Shown: in pieces, positions 36,259-44,819 of the stretch
Layout: each line of letters opens with the position of its first letter
Position numbering within the stretch: position 1 is the stretch's first letter
DNA from: Methyloversatilis universalis EHg5
Lineage (GTDB): Bacteria; Pseudomonadota; Gammaproteobacteria; Burkholderiales; Rhodocyclaceae
Direction of reading: 5' to 3'
Assembly: GCF_000378945.1 (NCBI RefSeq)
Contig: NZ_KB900539.1
Span: 3,852,688-3,916,687 of the forward strand
Length of the DNA: 64,000 nt
Made by a program: the position numbers and the translations under genes
The notes under the pieces: model-generated
The model's input: the letters and a program-made list of their open reading frames with translations, nothing else
Databases searched by the model: none
Told to the model about the DNA's origin: nothing

Positions 36259-37701
36259 ATGGACACCGCACAGCACGACACCCCCACCACCGAGTGGATA
36301 GAGAACATCACCTTCGATGAGCTGCAGATCGGCCAGAGCGCCCGTCTGCTGCGCACGCTGACCCTGGCCGACATCCAGGCCTTCGCCGCGGTGTCCGGCG
36401 ACACCAATCCGGCTCATCTCAATCCGGAGTACGCGGAAGACACGCTGTTCCACGGCGTGATCGCGCACGGCATGTGGGGCGGCGCACTGATCTCCGCGCT
36501 GCTCGGCACCCAGTTCCCGGGGCCGGGCACCATCTACCTCGACCAGGCCCTGCATTTCACCAAGCCGGTGCGCATCGGCGACACGCTGGCGGTCACGGCC
36601 ACCGTCATCAGCAAGGACGAGGAGAAGAAACGGGTCGAACTGGACTGCCAGGTGGTGAACCAGAAGGGCGACCGAGTGCTGCACGGCACCGCCCGCGTGC
36701 TGGCGCCGACCCAGAAGCTGCGGCTGGAACACATCCGCGCGCCGGAGATCCGTCTGTTCGACCCGGAGGCGCGCTTCCGCGAACTGCTGGCGCTGGGCGA
36801 CGGCATTCCGCCGGTGCGCTGCGCAGTGGTGCATCCGTGCGATGTGGAATCGCTCAGCGGCGCGATGGATTCCGCCCGCTACGGCCTCATCGTGCCGGTG
36901 CTGGTCGGCCCCGAAGTCCGCATCCGCCATCTCGCGGAGGAAGCCGGCATCGACCTGAGCCACGCCGAAATCGTCGGCGTGGAACACAGCCACGCCGCTG
37001 CCGAAAAAGCAGCTGACATGGCAGCCGCTGGCGAGGTGCAGATGCTCATGAAGGGCAGCCTGCACACCGACGAAATGATCCACGCGGTGCTGGCCCGGCC
37101 GGCGCTGCGCACCGGTCGCCGCATGTCGCACGTGTTCCGCTTCGACGTGCCGCTGTACGGCAAGCCGCTGCTCATCACCGACGCCGCGCTGAACATCCGG
37201 CCGTCGCTGCAGGACAAGGTGGACATCGTGCAGAACGCGATCGACTTCGCGCGCGTGCTCGGCGTCAGGCAGCCCAAGGTGGCGGTGCTGTCGGCGGTGG
37301 AAACGGTGAATCCGAACATCCCGTCCACGCTGGACGCCGCCGCGCTGTGCAAGATGGCGGACCGCGGCCAGATTACCGGCGGCGTGCTGGACGGCCCGCT
37401 GGCGTTCGACAACGCGATCTCCGCGCGTGCCGCCCAGGTGAAGCACATCAACTCCCCGGTGGCCGGCGACGCCGACATCCTGGCGGTGCCGGATCTCGAA
37501 AGCGGCAACATGCTGGCCAAGCAGCTGGAATACCTCGGCGGTGCGACCGGCTCCGGCCTGGTACTGGGCGCCCGCGTGCCGATCGCGCTGACCAGCCGCG
37601 CCGACGGCCCGATGACCCGCGTCGCGTCGGCGCTGCTCGGCCTGCTGGCCGCGCACAACGCGCGCCGCGACCGGCCGCGCGAGTCGTGGGCGCAGCGCTG
37701 A
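36259..37701 (+). CDS. MaoC hydratase-phosphate acetyl/butyryltransferase fusion
   Basis: A 480-aa bifunctional protein. Residues about 10-150 are a MaoC/PhaJ-type hot-dog (R)-enoyl-CoA hydratase with the catalytic Asp/His motif 'AVSGDTNPAHLNPEYAED' and 'HGMWGGALISALLG'. Residues about 170-470 are a phosphotransacylase with 'GLIVPVLVGPEVRI', 'GEVQMLMKGSLHTDEMIHAV', 'ITDAALNIRP' and 'LDGPLAFDNAIS'. The fusion converts acyl-CoA to acyl-phosphate after hydrating enoyl-CoA. The start MDTAQHD (36259) lies 28 nt after fabI; ackA follows after 15 nt. The transferase half resembles butyryl/acyl types as much as Pta. Confidence 0.93.
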   Translation: MDTAQHDTPTTEWIENITFDELQIGQSARLLRTLTLADIQAFAAVSGDTNPAHLNPEYAEDTLFHGVIAHGMWGGALISALLGTQFPGPGTIYLDQALHFTKPVRIGDTLAVTATVISKDEEKKRVELDCQVVNQKGDRVLHGTARVLAPTQKLRLEHIRAPEIRLFDPEARFRELLALGDGIPPVRCAVVHPCDVESLSGAMDSARYGLIVPVLVGPEVRIRHLAEEAGIDLSHAEIVGVEHSHAAAEKAADMAAAGEVQMLMKGSLHTDEMIHAVLARPALRTGRRMSHVFRFDVPLYGKPLLITDAALNIRPSLQDKVDIVQNAIDFARVLGVRQPKVAVLSAVETVNPNIPSTLDAAALCKMADRGQITGGVLDGPLAFDNAISARAAQVKHINSPVAGDADILAVPDLESGNMLAKQLEYLGGATGSGLVLGARVPIALTSRADGPMTRVASALLGLLAAHNARRDRPRESWAQR

Positions 37702-37716
37702 AGCGGGGCCGATGAC

Positions 37717-38901
37717 ATGGCCATCCTGTCGGTCAACGCCGGTTCGTCCACGCTGAAGTTTTCCATCCATCCGCTGCAGGACGGTACGGTGCAGCCGGCG
37801 GTCATGACCGGCAACATCCAGGGCCTGGAACCGGGCGGCACGCCGGACATGCGCTGGACGCTGGACGGCCGCGCGCAGCAGCGCACACTGATGGCCGGCA
37901 GCGACGCCTTCGCCGCCGCGCTCGACGGCCTGCGCAGCCTGCTGGCGGCGGAAGTCGCGGTGCCGGACATCGAGGCAGTGGCGCACCGCGTGGTGCATGG
38001 CGGCCGCAGCTTCCGCAGCAGCGTGGTGGTCGATGACGCAGTACTGGCGCAGCTGGAGCGACTCAATTCGCTGGCGCCACTGCACCAGCCGCACAACATC
38101 GACGGCATACGCGCCTTCCGCGCCGCCTTTCCCGGCCTGCCGCAGATCGCCTGCTTCGATACCGCCTTCCACGCCGACCTGCCTGAAGTGGCCAGCCGCT
38201 TCGCGCTGCCGCGTGCGATGCACGACGAAGGCGTGCGCCGCTACGGTTTCCACGGCCTGTCCTACCAGTACATCATGGGCACGCTGCTCGAACGCTCGCC
38301 GCGCGCCCGCAACCGGGTGCTGATGGCCCACCTCGGCAACGGCGCCAGCCTGTGCGCGGCGCATGAGGGCCGGAGCCAGGCCACCACCATGGGCTTCTCC
38401 GCGCTCGACGGGCTGATGATGGGCACCCGCAGCGGCACGCTGGACGCCGGCGTGCTGCTCTACCTGATGGAGCGCGGCTGGGACCACGACCGCCTGCAGA
38501 CGCTGCTGTACAAGCAGAGCGGCCTGCTCGGCGTGTCCGGCCTGTCGGCCGACATGCGCCGGCTGCGCGCCGACGGCAGCGCAGCCGCACGCGAGGCGAT
38601 CGACCTGTTCACCTACCGCGTGGTGCGCGAAGCCGGCGCGATGGCGGCCTGCCTCGGCGGCGTCGACCTGATCGCCTTCAGTGGCGGCATCGGCGAGCAC
38701 GACGCCGCGCTGCGCGCAGACGTGTGCGCAGCACTTGGCTGGATGGGCGTGCAGCTGGACGAAGCACGCAACGCACAGGCGGTCGGCAACGACATCGCCC
38801 GCATCGACGCCGGAGGCAGCGCAGTCGAACTGTGGGTCATCCCGACCGACGAAGGCCGGGTGGCCGCCCAGTCGGCGGCCGCCCTGCTGGCCACCGGCTG
38901 A
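37717..38901 (+). CDS. ackA: Acetate kinase
   Basis: AckA converts acetyl-phosphate and ADP to acetate and ATP (reversible). The 394-aa protein begins with 'ILSVNAGSSTLKFSIH' and has 'RYGFHGLSYQYIMG', 'HLGNGASLCAAHEGRS' with the phosphate-binding Asn/His, 'TMGFSALDGLMMGTRSG' and 'FSGGIGEHDAALR', all family signatures. It completes the fabI-MaoC/Pta-ackA operon, giving substrate-level phosphorylation from acyl-CoA. Longer-chain acyl phosphates are a possible substrate given the operon. Confidence 0.95.
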   Translation: MAILSVNAGSSTLKFSIHPLQDGTVQPAVMTGNIQGLEPGGTPDMRWTLDGRAQQRTLMAGSDAFAAALDGLRSLLAAEVAVPDIEAVAHRVVHGGRSFRSSVVVDDAVLAQLERLNSLAPLHQPHNIDGIRAFRAAFPGLPQIACFDTAFHADLPEVASRFALPRAMHDEGVRRYGFHGLSYQYIMGTLLERSPRARNRVLMAHLGNGASLCAAHEGRSQATTMGFSALDGLMMGTRSGTLDAGVLLYLMERGWDHDRLQTLLYKQSGLLGVSGLSADMRRLRADGSAAAREAIDLFTYRVVREAGAMAACLGGVDLIAFSGGIGEHDAALRADVCAALGWMGVQLDEARNAQAVGNDIARIDAGGSAVELWVIPTDEGRVAAQSAAALLATG

Positions 38902-38919
38902 GCGCGCCCGGCAGCGCCA

Positions 38920-39741
38920 TCAGGAACGCTGGCGGAAGGTGAGGTAGTACACGCCGGCCACCAGGATGCTGCCGCCGACGATATTGCCCAGCGTGGCGGC
39001 CAGCAGGTTGGTGAACAGTCCTGCCATGGTCAGCCCCGACAGATCCACGCCAGCCGGCGCCACGCCGCTGGCGTGCAGCAGCATGCCCATCGGGATGAAA
39101 TACATGTTGGCGATGCAGTGCTCGAAGCCGGCGGCGACGAAGGCGGACACCGGAAACACGATGGCCAGCACCTTGTCGGTCACGCTGCGACCGGCAGTGG
39201 CCAGCCACACCGCGAGACAGACCAGCGCGTTGCACAGGATGCCCTTCACGAACACCACTTCGAACGGGCTGGCGGTCTTGCCGGCCGCCACCTTCACATA
39301 GGCCTGTGCGACCGCGCCGCCGTTCATGTCGGTGTGGTGGGACAGGAACACCAGCAGCACCATGCCGAGCGCACCGATGGCGTTGGTGACATAGACGATG
39401 GCCCAGTTGCGCGCGAGCTTGCCGAATCCGATGCGGCCTTCCGCCCAGGCCATCACCAGAAAATTGTTGCCGGTAAACAGTTCGGCGCCGGCCACCGCCA
39501 CCAGTATCAGGCCGAGCGAGAAAGCCAGCCCGCCCAGCACCCGGGTGAGCGCGAAGCCGAGCGAGGCGTCGCTGGCGACCAGCGTGAAATAGAGCGCACC
39601 GAAACTGATGAAGGCGCCAGCCAGTATGCCCAGCATGCCCATCGTGCGCAGCGGCAGATTGGCCTTCACGATGCCGATGTTTTCGACCTTCTCCGCGATC
39701 TCCTTGGGCGTGTAGAGATCGATACCGAGATTGCTGGCCAT
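38920..39741 (-). CDS. Formate/nitrite transporter (FNT) family channel
   Basis: A 273-aa six-TM channel of the FocA/NirC family. The conserved 'GAELFTGNNFLVMAW' and 'VKGILCNALVCLAVWLA' blocks, plus 'EHCIANMYFIPMGM', supply the broken helices and the central His of the pore. The start MASNLGIDLY (39741) gives the normal length; the longer frame is Arg-rich noise. It is convergent with ackA (18 bp apart). It could move formate, nitrite or acetate, and the neighbouring fermentation-type genes favour formate or acetate (inference). Confidence 0.92.
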   Translation of the reverse strand: MASNLGIDLYTPKEIAEKVENIGIVKANLPLRTMGMLGILAGAFISFGALYFTLVASDASLGFALTRVLGGLAFSLGLILVAVAGAELFTGNNFLVMAWAEGRIGFGKLARNWAIVYVTNAIGALGMVLLVFLSHHTDMNGGAVAQAYVKVAAGKTASPFEVVFVKGILCNALVCLAVWLATAGRSVTDKVLAIVFPVSAFVAAGFEHCIANMYFIPMGMLLHASGVAPAGVDLSGLTMAGLFTNLLAATLGNIVGGSILVAGVYYLTFRQRS

Positions 39742-40042
39742 GCCTGGACTCCTCCGCTCTGTGCGTTGTTCTGTGTGACGCTCCCGTCTCGCGCGGGCAG
39801 CCGACAGTGTAGGATGTGAGCCGTGCTGCCGGTAGTGCCGGCAGCCGCGGACAGCCCGACTGTTCCGCGAGCGGATCACCCACCCCCGAAGCCGCATTGA
39901 CGCACAGGCAGGCGGACATCCCCCGCCCTCCTGCGCACCGCCGGACCACCCGTCACGGCCACGCGTCGCCGAGGAATCGCCTTACCGTGCGCGCACGCGC
40001 CGGGATTCCTCGTCAGCCCAAGAACCCTGACGGAGACAACGC
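39742..40042. other. Divergent spacer between FNT and HbpS-like genes
   Basis: This 301-bp gap contains no gene I can support. It includes an interrupted inverted repeat 'ggaatc...gattcc' around 39972-40006 close to the downstream gene and a ribosome site 'gacggaga' at about 40030. No strong promoter was identified. Confidence 0.5.
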
Positions 40043-40462
40043 ATGAAAACCCGCCTCACCCTCACACTCGACGACGCGAAGCAGATCGCTGCTGCCGCGG
40101 AAGCCGAGGCCCTGAAACGCAACTGGCCGGTCACCATCGCCATCGTCGATGACGGCGGCAACCTGATCTGGCTGCAGCGCCTGGACGGCGCACCGCCGAT
40201 GAGCACGCAGATCGCGCCGGAAAAGGCCCGTACCTGCGCACTGGCGCGCAAGCCCAGCAAGGCGGTCGAGGACGTGGTGAACAGCGGCCGTCTGGCCGCA
40301 CTGCGCATGCCGGTACTGCCGCTGGAAGGCGGCGAAATGATCATCGTGCAGGGCGAATGCGTGGGCGGCGTCGGCGTGTCCGGCGTGAAGTCCAGCGAAG
40401 ACGCCATCGTGGCCCGTGCCGGCATCGCCGCCATCGGTGCCAGCTGGGAAATGCCGCTGTAA
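40043..40462 (+). CDS. GlcG/HbpS family (DUF336) protein
   Basis: A 139-aa protein of the GlcG/HbpS-like fold, with 'LTLDDAKQIAAAAEAEALKR', 'VTIAIVDDGGNLIWLQRLD' and 'GVGVSGVKSSEDAIVARAG'. Family members bind haem or act near glycolate and cobalamin genes; the function here is unassigned. No signal peptide is visible, so it is probably cytoplasmic. It is transcribed away from the FNT gene and converges on the AsmA gene. Confidence 0.88.
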   Translation: MKTRLTLTLDDAKQIAAAAEAEALKRNWPVTIAIVDDGGNLIWLQRLDGAPPMSTQIAPEKARTCALARKPSKAVEDVVNSGRLAALRMPVLPLEGGEMIIVQGECVGGVGVSGVKSSEDAIVARAGIAAIGASWEMPL

Positions 40463-40513
40463 GCAGGACGGTTCGCGGCCCTGATCCGCGCAAACCTGCG
40501 CGGACAGCCCGGA

Positions 40514-42745
40514 TCAGCGGCCCAGCAAGCCCTTGAGCTTGTCGCCGACCTGCTGCTGCACCTTGTCCTTGGCCTTGTCCTGCAGCTTCTGGGTCTGTGC
40601 CTCGATCTGGCCGCGCGCGGCGTCCTTCAGCAGGTCGCCGAACTCTATTCGGTAATCGAGGCTGGCGAAGGGTCCGTACAGACGCACCGGCACGGTGAGG
40701 CCCTTCAGGTCGGCCGCGGCCTTGCCGTCCTGGCCCTTGCTGGTGGCCGCCAGCGTCACCTTGGCCAGATAGTCCAGACTGGACTGCGGAATATCCACGC
40801 TGCCCGCCCCTGCCAGCCGCAGAAAGGGCGAGCTGGCCGACAGGTCGTCGTTGCGGGCAATGCCCTTCTGGATGCGGAAGCTGGCGCTCATTTCGGAAAA
40901 GTCGGTCTTTTCGGTGGCGCTGGCCTTCTGCACTGCCGCCTCGCCGCCGCCGAACTTCGCCTTCGCCTCGCGCACGCTTTTCGCCAGATTGATGCCGCGC
41001 AGCGCACCGTCGCGCAGCTTCAGCGACGCGCTGCCGTCCAGCGCCTTCTTCAGCGCACCCACGGTGCCGCCAGCGGTGCTCACATCAATGGCCACATTGC
41101 CGCGGCCTTCCAGCACATCCTTGCCGGCGGCGTCCTTGATCAGCGGATGAATGTCGATGTCTGACAGCGTCTGCTTCAGCGCAATGCGGTTGCCGTCGGC
41201 ATTCAGATTCAGCGCGCCGCTGGCGCTGCCCTTGTACAGCGCGGCGGAGAACGGTGCGACCTCGACCTTGCCGCCCGCCGCCTTCACTTCCAGCTTCACA
41301 TTGCTCATCCGGATGCCGGACAGCTGCAGTTCGCCCACCTTCACGCTGCCGCGTGCGTCCAGACCTTTCAGGGCCGACAGGTCCACCGGCGTGTCGTCCG
41401 GATTGCCGGCTGGCTTGCCTGCGTCGGCCGATTTCGGCAGATAGCGGTCGGCGTTCAGGCGGTCGATGTCCACATCGAAGGTGAGCGCCGGCGGATCGAA
41501 GCGGGTCGCGCCGAGCTTGAGCCGTATCGTGCTGTCATCCAGCCGGGTATCGAGATCGAGGGCGGCGCTCTGCTTGCCCAGATCGCCCTTCAGGCTGCCT
41601 TTCACCGGCAGCTTTACGGTCTTCATCGGCAGCGACGGATGGCTGGCTTCCAGATTGCCGGTGAGTGCCGGCAATTCGAACGACGGCCCGTCCAGCCGCA
41701 ACGCCAGCGGCGTCTGCAGCGAGGCCTTGACCGTCGCGTCGGCCACGCGACCGTTCAGATCCAGACTGACACCGGCGGCCTTCACCGCGTCGGCCGACCC
41801 TTCCAGCCCGGTGATCCTGAGCGCGACGTCGGCGCTGCGCGCCTTGGCATCCAGCTTTGCATTCACCGTGAGCAGTTCGCCGCTCAGTGCGCCACCGTCC
41901 AGCAGCAGAGCCGGCGCATCCAGTTTCAGCCCCAGGGTGTCGCCAGCGCGATTGCCACTGGCATCGAGCACCACCTTCTTCACCTCGATCCGGCCGCCAT
42001 CGATGACACCGATGTGCGACGCAGCCAGCGCAGCTTTCAGTGATTTCAGTTCCAGCGCATCGCCGTCGACCTTCAGGCTGACGTCGTCCAGCGCGTAGCG
42101 CCGGGCCGGCAGATCGTAGTCGTAGGCGGCGGCCAGCGTGAAACGGCTGTCTACCACCGGGGCGGAGGACTGCAGGCGGGCGGACAGCGCAACGCGGCCG
42201 CGCGCCGCATTGGCCAGCTTGCCCAGCGTCAGTTCGATGTCATCGAGCGCGTGGGTGGCACCGGACTGTTCGTCGCGGAACGCCAACGACGACGTGGCCA
42301 GTTTCAGCCCGGCCACGTCGAACTTGATCGGCGAACTTTCGTCGCTGTCGTCCGACAGCAGGTCACTGAAGTTGAAGCGACCATCCTTCAGGCGGACCAC
42401 GGCAAGATGCGCGCCCTCGATGCGGATTTCGTCCACCACCAGCGCGCCGGACAGCAGCGGCATTACCGCCACCGACACCCGCGCCGAATCGACCTGGGCG
42501 AAGCGGTCGGCGGACTTGTATTCGGACAGTGTGGTGCGGCCGAGCTTCAGGCCGAGGTTGGGATAGAAGGACAGGTCGACATCACCCTCGATGTCCAGCG
42601 TGCGCTGCTTCTGTTCCTGCACGACACGCTTGAGTTCGCCCTTCATCTTGGCCGCGTCGAAAGTGATCGCGACATAGAGCACCGCCGCCGCCAGCAGCGC
42701 GGCCAGACCGCCCAGTGCGAACGCGGCGAATTTCAGTACTTTCAT
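40514..42745 (-). CDS. AsmA family protein
   Basis: A 743-aa AsmA-type protein. One N-terminal TM helix (residues 6-28) anchors a long periplasmic beta-rich domain with the AsmA start '[20 protein letters not shown]' and the C-terminal AsmA-like block around '[17 protein letters not shown]' and '[19 protein letters not shown]'. AsmA-like proteins form hydrophobic grooves that help phospholipids cross to the outer membrane. The final 40 residues are Lys/Gln-rich and helical. It stands alone. Confidence 0.9.
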   Translation of the reverse strand: MKVLKFAAFALGGLAALLAAAVLYVAITFDAAKMKGELKRVVQEQKQRTLDIEGDVDLSFYPNLGLKLGRTTLSEYKSADRFAQVDSARVSVAVMPLLSGALVVDEIRIEGAHLAVVRLKDGRFNFSDLLSDDSDESSPIKFDVAGLKLATSSLAFRDEQSGATHALDDIELTLGKLANAARGRVALSARLQSSAPVVDSRFTLAAAYDYDLPARRYALDDVSLKVDGDALELKSLKAALAASHIGVIDGGRIEVKKVVLDASGNRAGDTLGLKLDAPALLLDGGALSGELLTVNAKLDAKARSADVALRITGLEGSADAVKAAGVSLDLNGRVADATVKASLQTPLALRLDGPSFELPALTGNLEASHPSLPMKTVKLPVKGSLKGDLGKQSAALDLDTRLDDSTIRLKLGATRFDPPALTFDVDIDRLNADRYLPKSADAGKPAGNPDDTPVDLSALKGLDARGSVKVGELQLSGIRMSNVKLEVKAAGGKVEVAPFSAALYKGSASGALNLNADGNRIALKQTLSDIDIHPLIKDAAGKDVLEGRGNVAIDVSTAGGTVGALKKALDGSASLKLRDGALRGINLAKSVREAKAKFGGGEAAVQKASATEKTDFSEMSASFRIQKGIARNDDLSASSPFLRLAGAGSVDIPQSSLDYLAKVTLAATSKGQDGKAAADLKGLTVPVRLYGPFASLDYRIEFGDLLKDAARGQIEAQTQKLQDKAKDKVQQQVGDKLKGLLGR

Positions 42746-42971
42746 GCCTTCTCCATGCGAATCGGACAGGCTGCCGGGCCGGTTCGTGACCTGGCGACAA
42801 CCTGCCCCGGTGGGGCACTCGGTGAGTACGGGTGGTCCGCGAGCGTATCAGAGAAGGCGTCTCACGGCCCGGTCGCGGCGCACGCATCCGGCTGTGCTAT
42901 CTTCGCGCTCGCTGCGCCGCATTAGCTTGTCGAGCCCGGCGCCAGAGTCCCACAGCCAAAAGGAGAACCGC

Positions 42972-43403
42972 ATGAGCTTCGTGTCCGAATTCAAGGCCTT
43001 CGCCATGAAGGGCAATGTGATCGACCTGGCGGTCGGCGTCATCATCGGCGCCGCCTTCGGCAAGATCGTCGATTCTGTGGTGGCCGACCTCATCATGCCG
43101 GTGGTCGGCGCACTGTTCGGTGGCCTGGACTTCAGCCAGTTCTATCTGGTGCTGAAGGACATTCCGCCGGGCGTGCCGAACACGCTGGCCGACCTGAAGA
43201 AGGCGGGCATTCCGGTGTTCGCCTGGGGCAGCTTCCTGACCGTCACGCTGAACTTCGTCATTCTCGCCTTCATCATTTTCATGATGGTGAAGCAGATCAA
43301 CCGGCTGAAGCGCGAAGAGCCGGCGGCGGAACCGGCGGCCCCGGCCGAGCCGGCGGAAGACATCGTGCTGCTGCGCCAGATCCGCGACGCGCTGAACAAG
43401 TAA
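42972..43403 (+). CDS. mscL: Large-conductance mechanosensitive channel
   Basis: MscL opens at high membrane tension to release solutes during osmotic downshock. The 143-aa protein has '[20 protein letters not shown]' with the pore-lining '[14 protein letters not shown]' in TM1 and '[20 protein letters not shown]' in TM2, followed by a Pro/Ala-rich linker and the cytoplasmic helix '[14 protein letters not shown]'. The start at 42972 is preceded by 'aaaaggaga'. A terminator follows. Confidence 0.97.
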   Translation: MSFVSEFKAFAMKGNVIDLAVGVIIGAAFGKIVDSVVADLIMPVVGALFGGLDFSQFYLVLKDIPPGVPNTLADLKKAGIPVFAWGSFLTVTLNFVILAFIIFMMVKQINRLKREEPAAEPAAPAEPAEDIVLLRQIRDALNK

Positions 43404-43421
43404 GCGCCTGCAACGGACAAC

Positions 43422-43450
43422 AAAAAAGGAGCCTGAAGGGCTCCTTTTTT
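43422..43450. terminator. Rho-independent terminator after mscL
   Basis: aaaaaaggagcc (43422-43433) pairs with ggctcctttttt (43439-43450) around a 5-nt loop. The A- and T-tracts make it usable for mscL and for the convergent regulator gene. Confidence 0.93.
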
Positions 43451-43470
43451 TGTTTGCGAGGCCGGTTCGC

Positions 43471-44199
43471 TCAGGCCGCCGGCTGCTCTTCCGCCCGCTT
43501 GCCGTCGTCGGCCACACGCTCCAGCCGGTAACCGTAGTTGTAGGTGGAGGCCAGCCGGTAGCCATTCTCCGGGCGCAGCGCCAGCTTGGAACGCACCCGC
43601 GACATGTGGGTATCGACCGTGCGGGTCGGCACATCGCCCTTGCGGCCCCACAGCGATTCCAGCAGATGTCCGCGCGACACCAGGCGGCCGACGTTGCGGA
43701 ACAGGAACACGGCCAGTTCGAACTCACGCTCGGTGAGATCGATCGCCTCACCATTCAGACGGGCGGTGTGCGAATTCAGATCGAACTGATAGGGCGACGC
43801 GTCAATCAGCGGCTGATCCGTCGGCGGACGGCTGCGCCGCAGCACGGCCTCGATCCGGGTGAGCAGTTCCATCCGTCGGGCCGGCTTGACGATGTAGTCG
43901 TCGGCACCGGCAGCCAGCGCGGTCACGATGTCGTTCTCGTCCTGACGGGCGGTGACGAAGATGACCGGCGTGTTCAGCGCGCGTTCGGTGCGCAGCCAGC
44001 GCAGCACGTCCGACCCCGGCAGATCGGGCAGTTCCCAGTCGATCAGCAGCAGGTCATAACTTTCGCGCACCGCCTCGCGCATCAGATCGCGCGAACGGAG
44101 GAAGGTATGCACGTCATGGCCGGCTGCACGCAGCCAGGTGCCTAGGATTTCGACCTGTACCGGGTCGTCTTCGAGCAATGCTATTCGGGCGGTCTGCAC
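43471..44199 (-). CDS. OmpR/PhoB family response regulator (orphan)
   Basis: A 242-aa regulator with a receiver domain (acidic pair DD at 11-12, phospho-acceptor D54 in 'LLLIDWELPDLPG', Lys in 'DDYIVKPARR') and a C-terminal winged helix ('LTEREFELAVFLFRNVGRLV', 'VDTHMSRVRSKLALRPENGY'). The receiver is canonical. No histidine kinase gene is next to it, so its partner is encoded elsewhere. The C-terminal 15 residues are an acidic/Ala extension. Confidence 0.93.
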   Translation of the reverse strand: MQTARIALLEDDPVQVEILGTWLRAAGHDVHTFLRSRDLMREAVRESYDLLLIDWELPDLPGSDVLRWLRTERALNTPVIFVTARQDENDIVTALAAGADDYIVKPARRMELLTRIEAVLRRSRPPTDQPLIDASPYQFDLNSHTARLNGEAIDLTEREFELAVFLFRNVGRLVSRGHLLESLWGRKGDVPTRTVDTHMSRVRSKLALRPENGYRLASTYNYGYRLERVADDGKRAEEQPAA

Positions 44200-44339
44200 G
44201 GCGGGTCTGTGTCCGTAGGAAGTAACCGGTTCAGACAGCGTTCACGGCAGGCGGAACGCGAACTGAAGGGCGACTGTGTAATTTCGTGACGTCCGTCGCT
44301 GTTGTCCAGTATGCCCCAGCCGGCACGCCCATGCATCGG

Positions 44340-44819
44340 TCAGCGCGCGAACAGCCCGGTCATCCAGGCCAGCCAGCGCTGCGCCTCCTCACCGTCGACC
44401 GGCGCCCACGGCGCGAGTTCGGCGGCGGTGAGCGGCCGGTAGGGACCGGCCTTGGCTTCGAACATGACCGAACCGGGCTCCAGCGCGACCAGGCTGTGAA
44501 ACTGCCCGTGGCCGATGTCGATGCCGAAACAGTCACTGTCCGGCGCCATGACCCGTGTGTGCTGCACCGTGCCGTCGTCGGCGAACAGGATGCAGCCCAG
44601 CCGGCCGCGCACGCACAGGATGGTTTCGTCCTTCAGCGGGTCCAGATGCCGGTGCGGCCGCACATAGCTGCCGGGCTCGATCGCATTCAGCAGCCGGTGA
44701 GCCGGGTGATCGTCCGCCGGGTGGAAGTTGTGGTTCATGCGCAGGCGCGGGCTGTCCTGCGCCCGAGCGGCCACCGCGTCGATCAGCGCACTGTCCAGCC
44801 AGCGGGTCGCCGCACTCAT
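44340..44819 (-). CDS. WbuC family cupin metalloprotein
   Basis: A 159-aa cupin of the WbuC family, with 'RMNHNFHPADDHPAHRLLNA' and the metal-binding 'PGSYVRPHRHLDPLKDET' box, where two His and a Glu are expected ligands. WbuC proteins are found near O-antigen genes and elsewhere, with no firm biochemical role. The start overlaps the dnaE stop by 4 nt (44816-44819), so it is translated with dnaE. Confidence 0.9.
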   Translation of the reverse strand: MSAATRWLDSALIDAVAARAQDSPRLRMNHNFHPADDHPAHRLLNAIEPGSYVRPHRHLDPLKDETILCVRGRLGCILFADDGTVQHTRVMAPDSDCFGIDIGHGQFHSLVALEPGSVMFEAKAGPYRPLTAAELAPWAPVDGEEAQRWLAWMTGLFAR

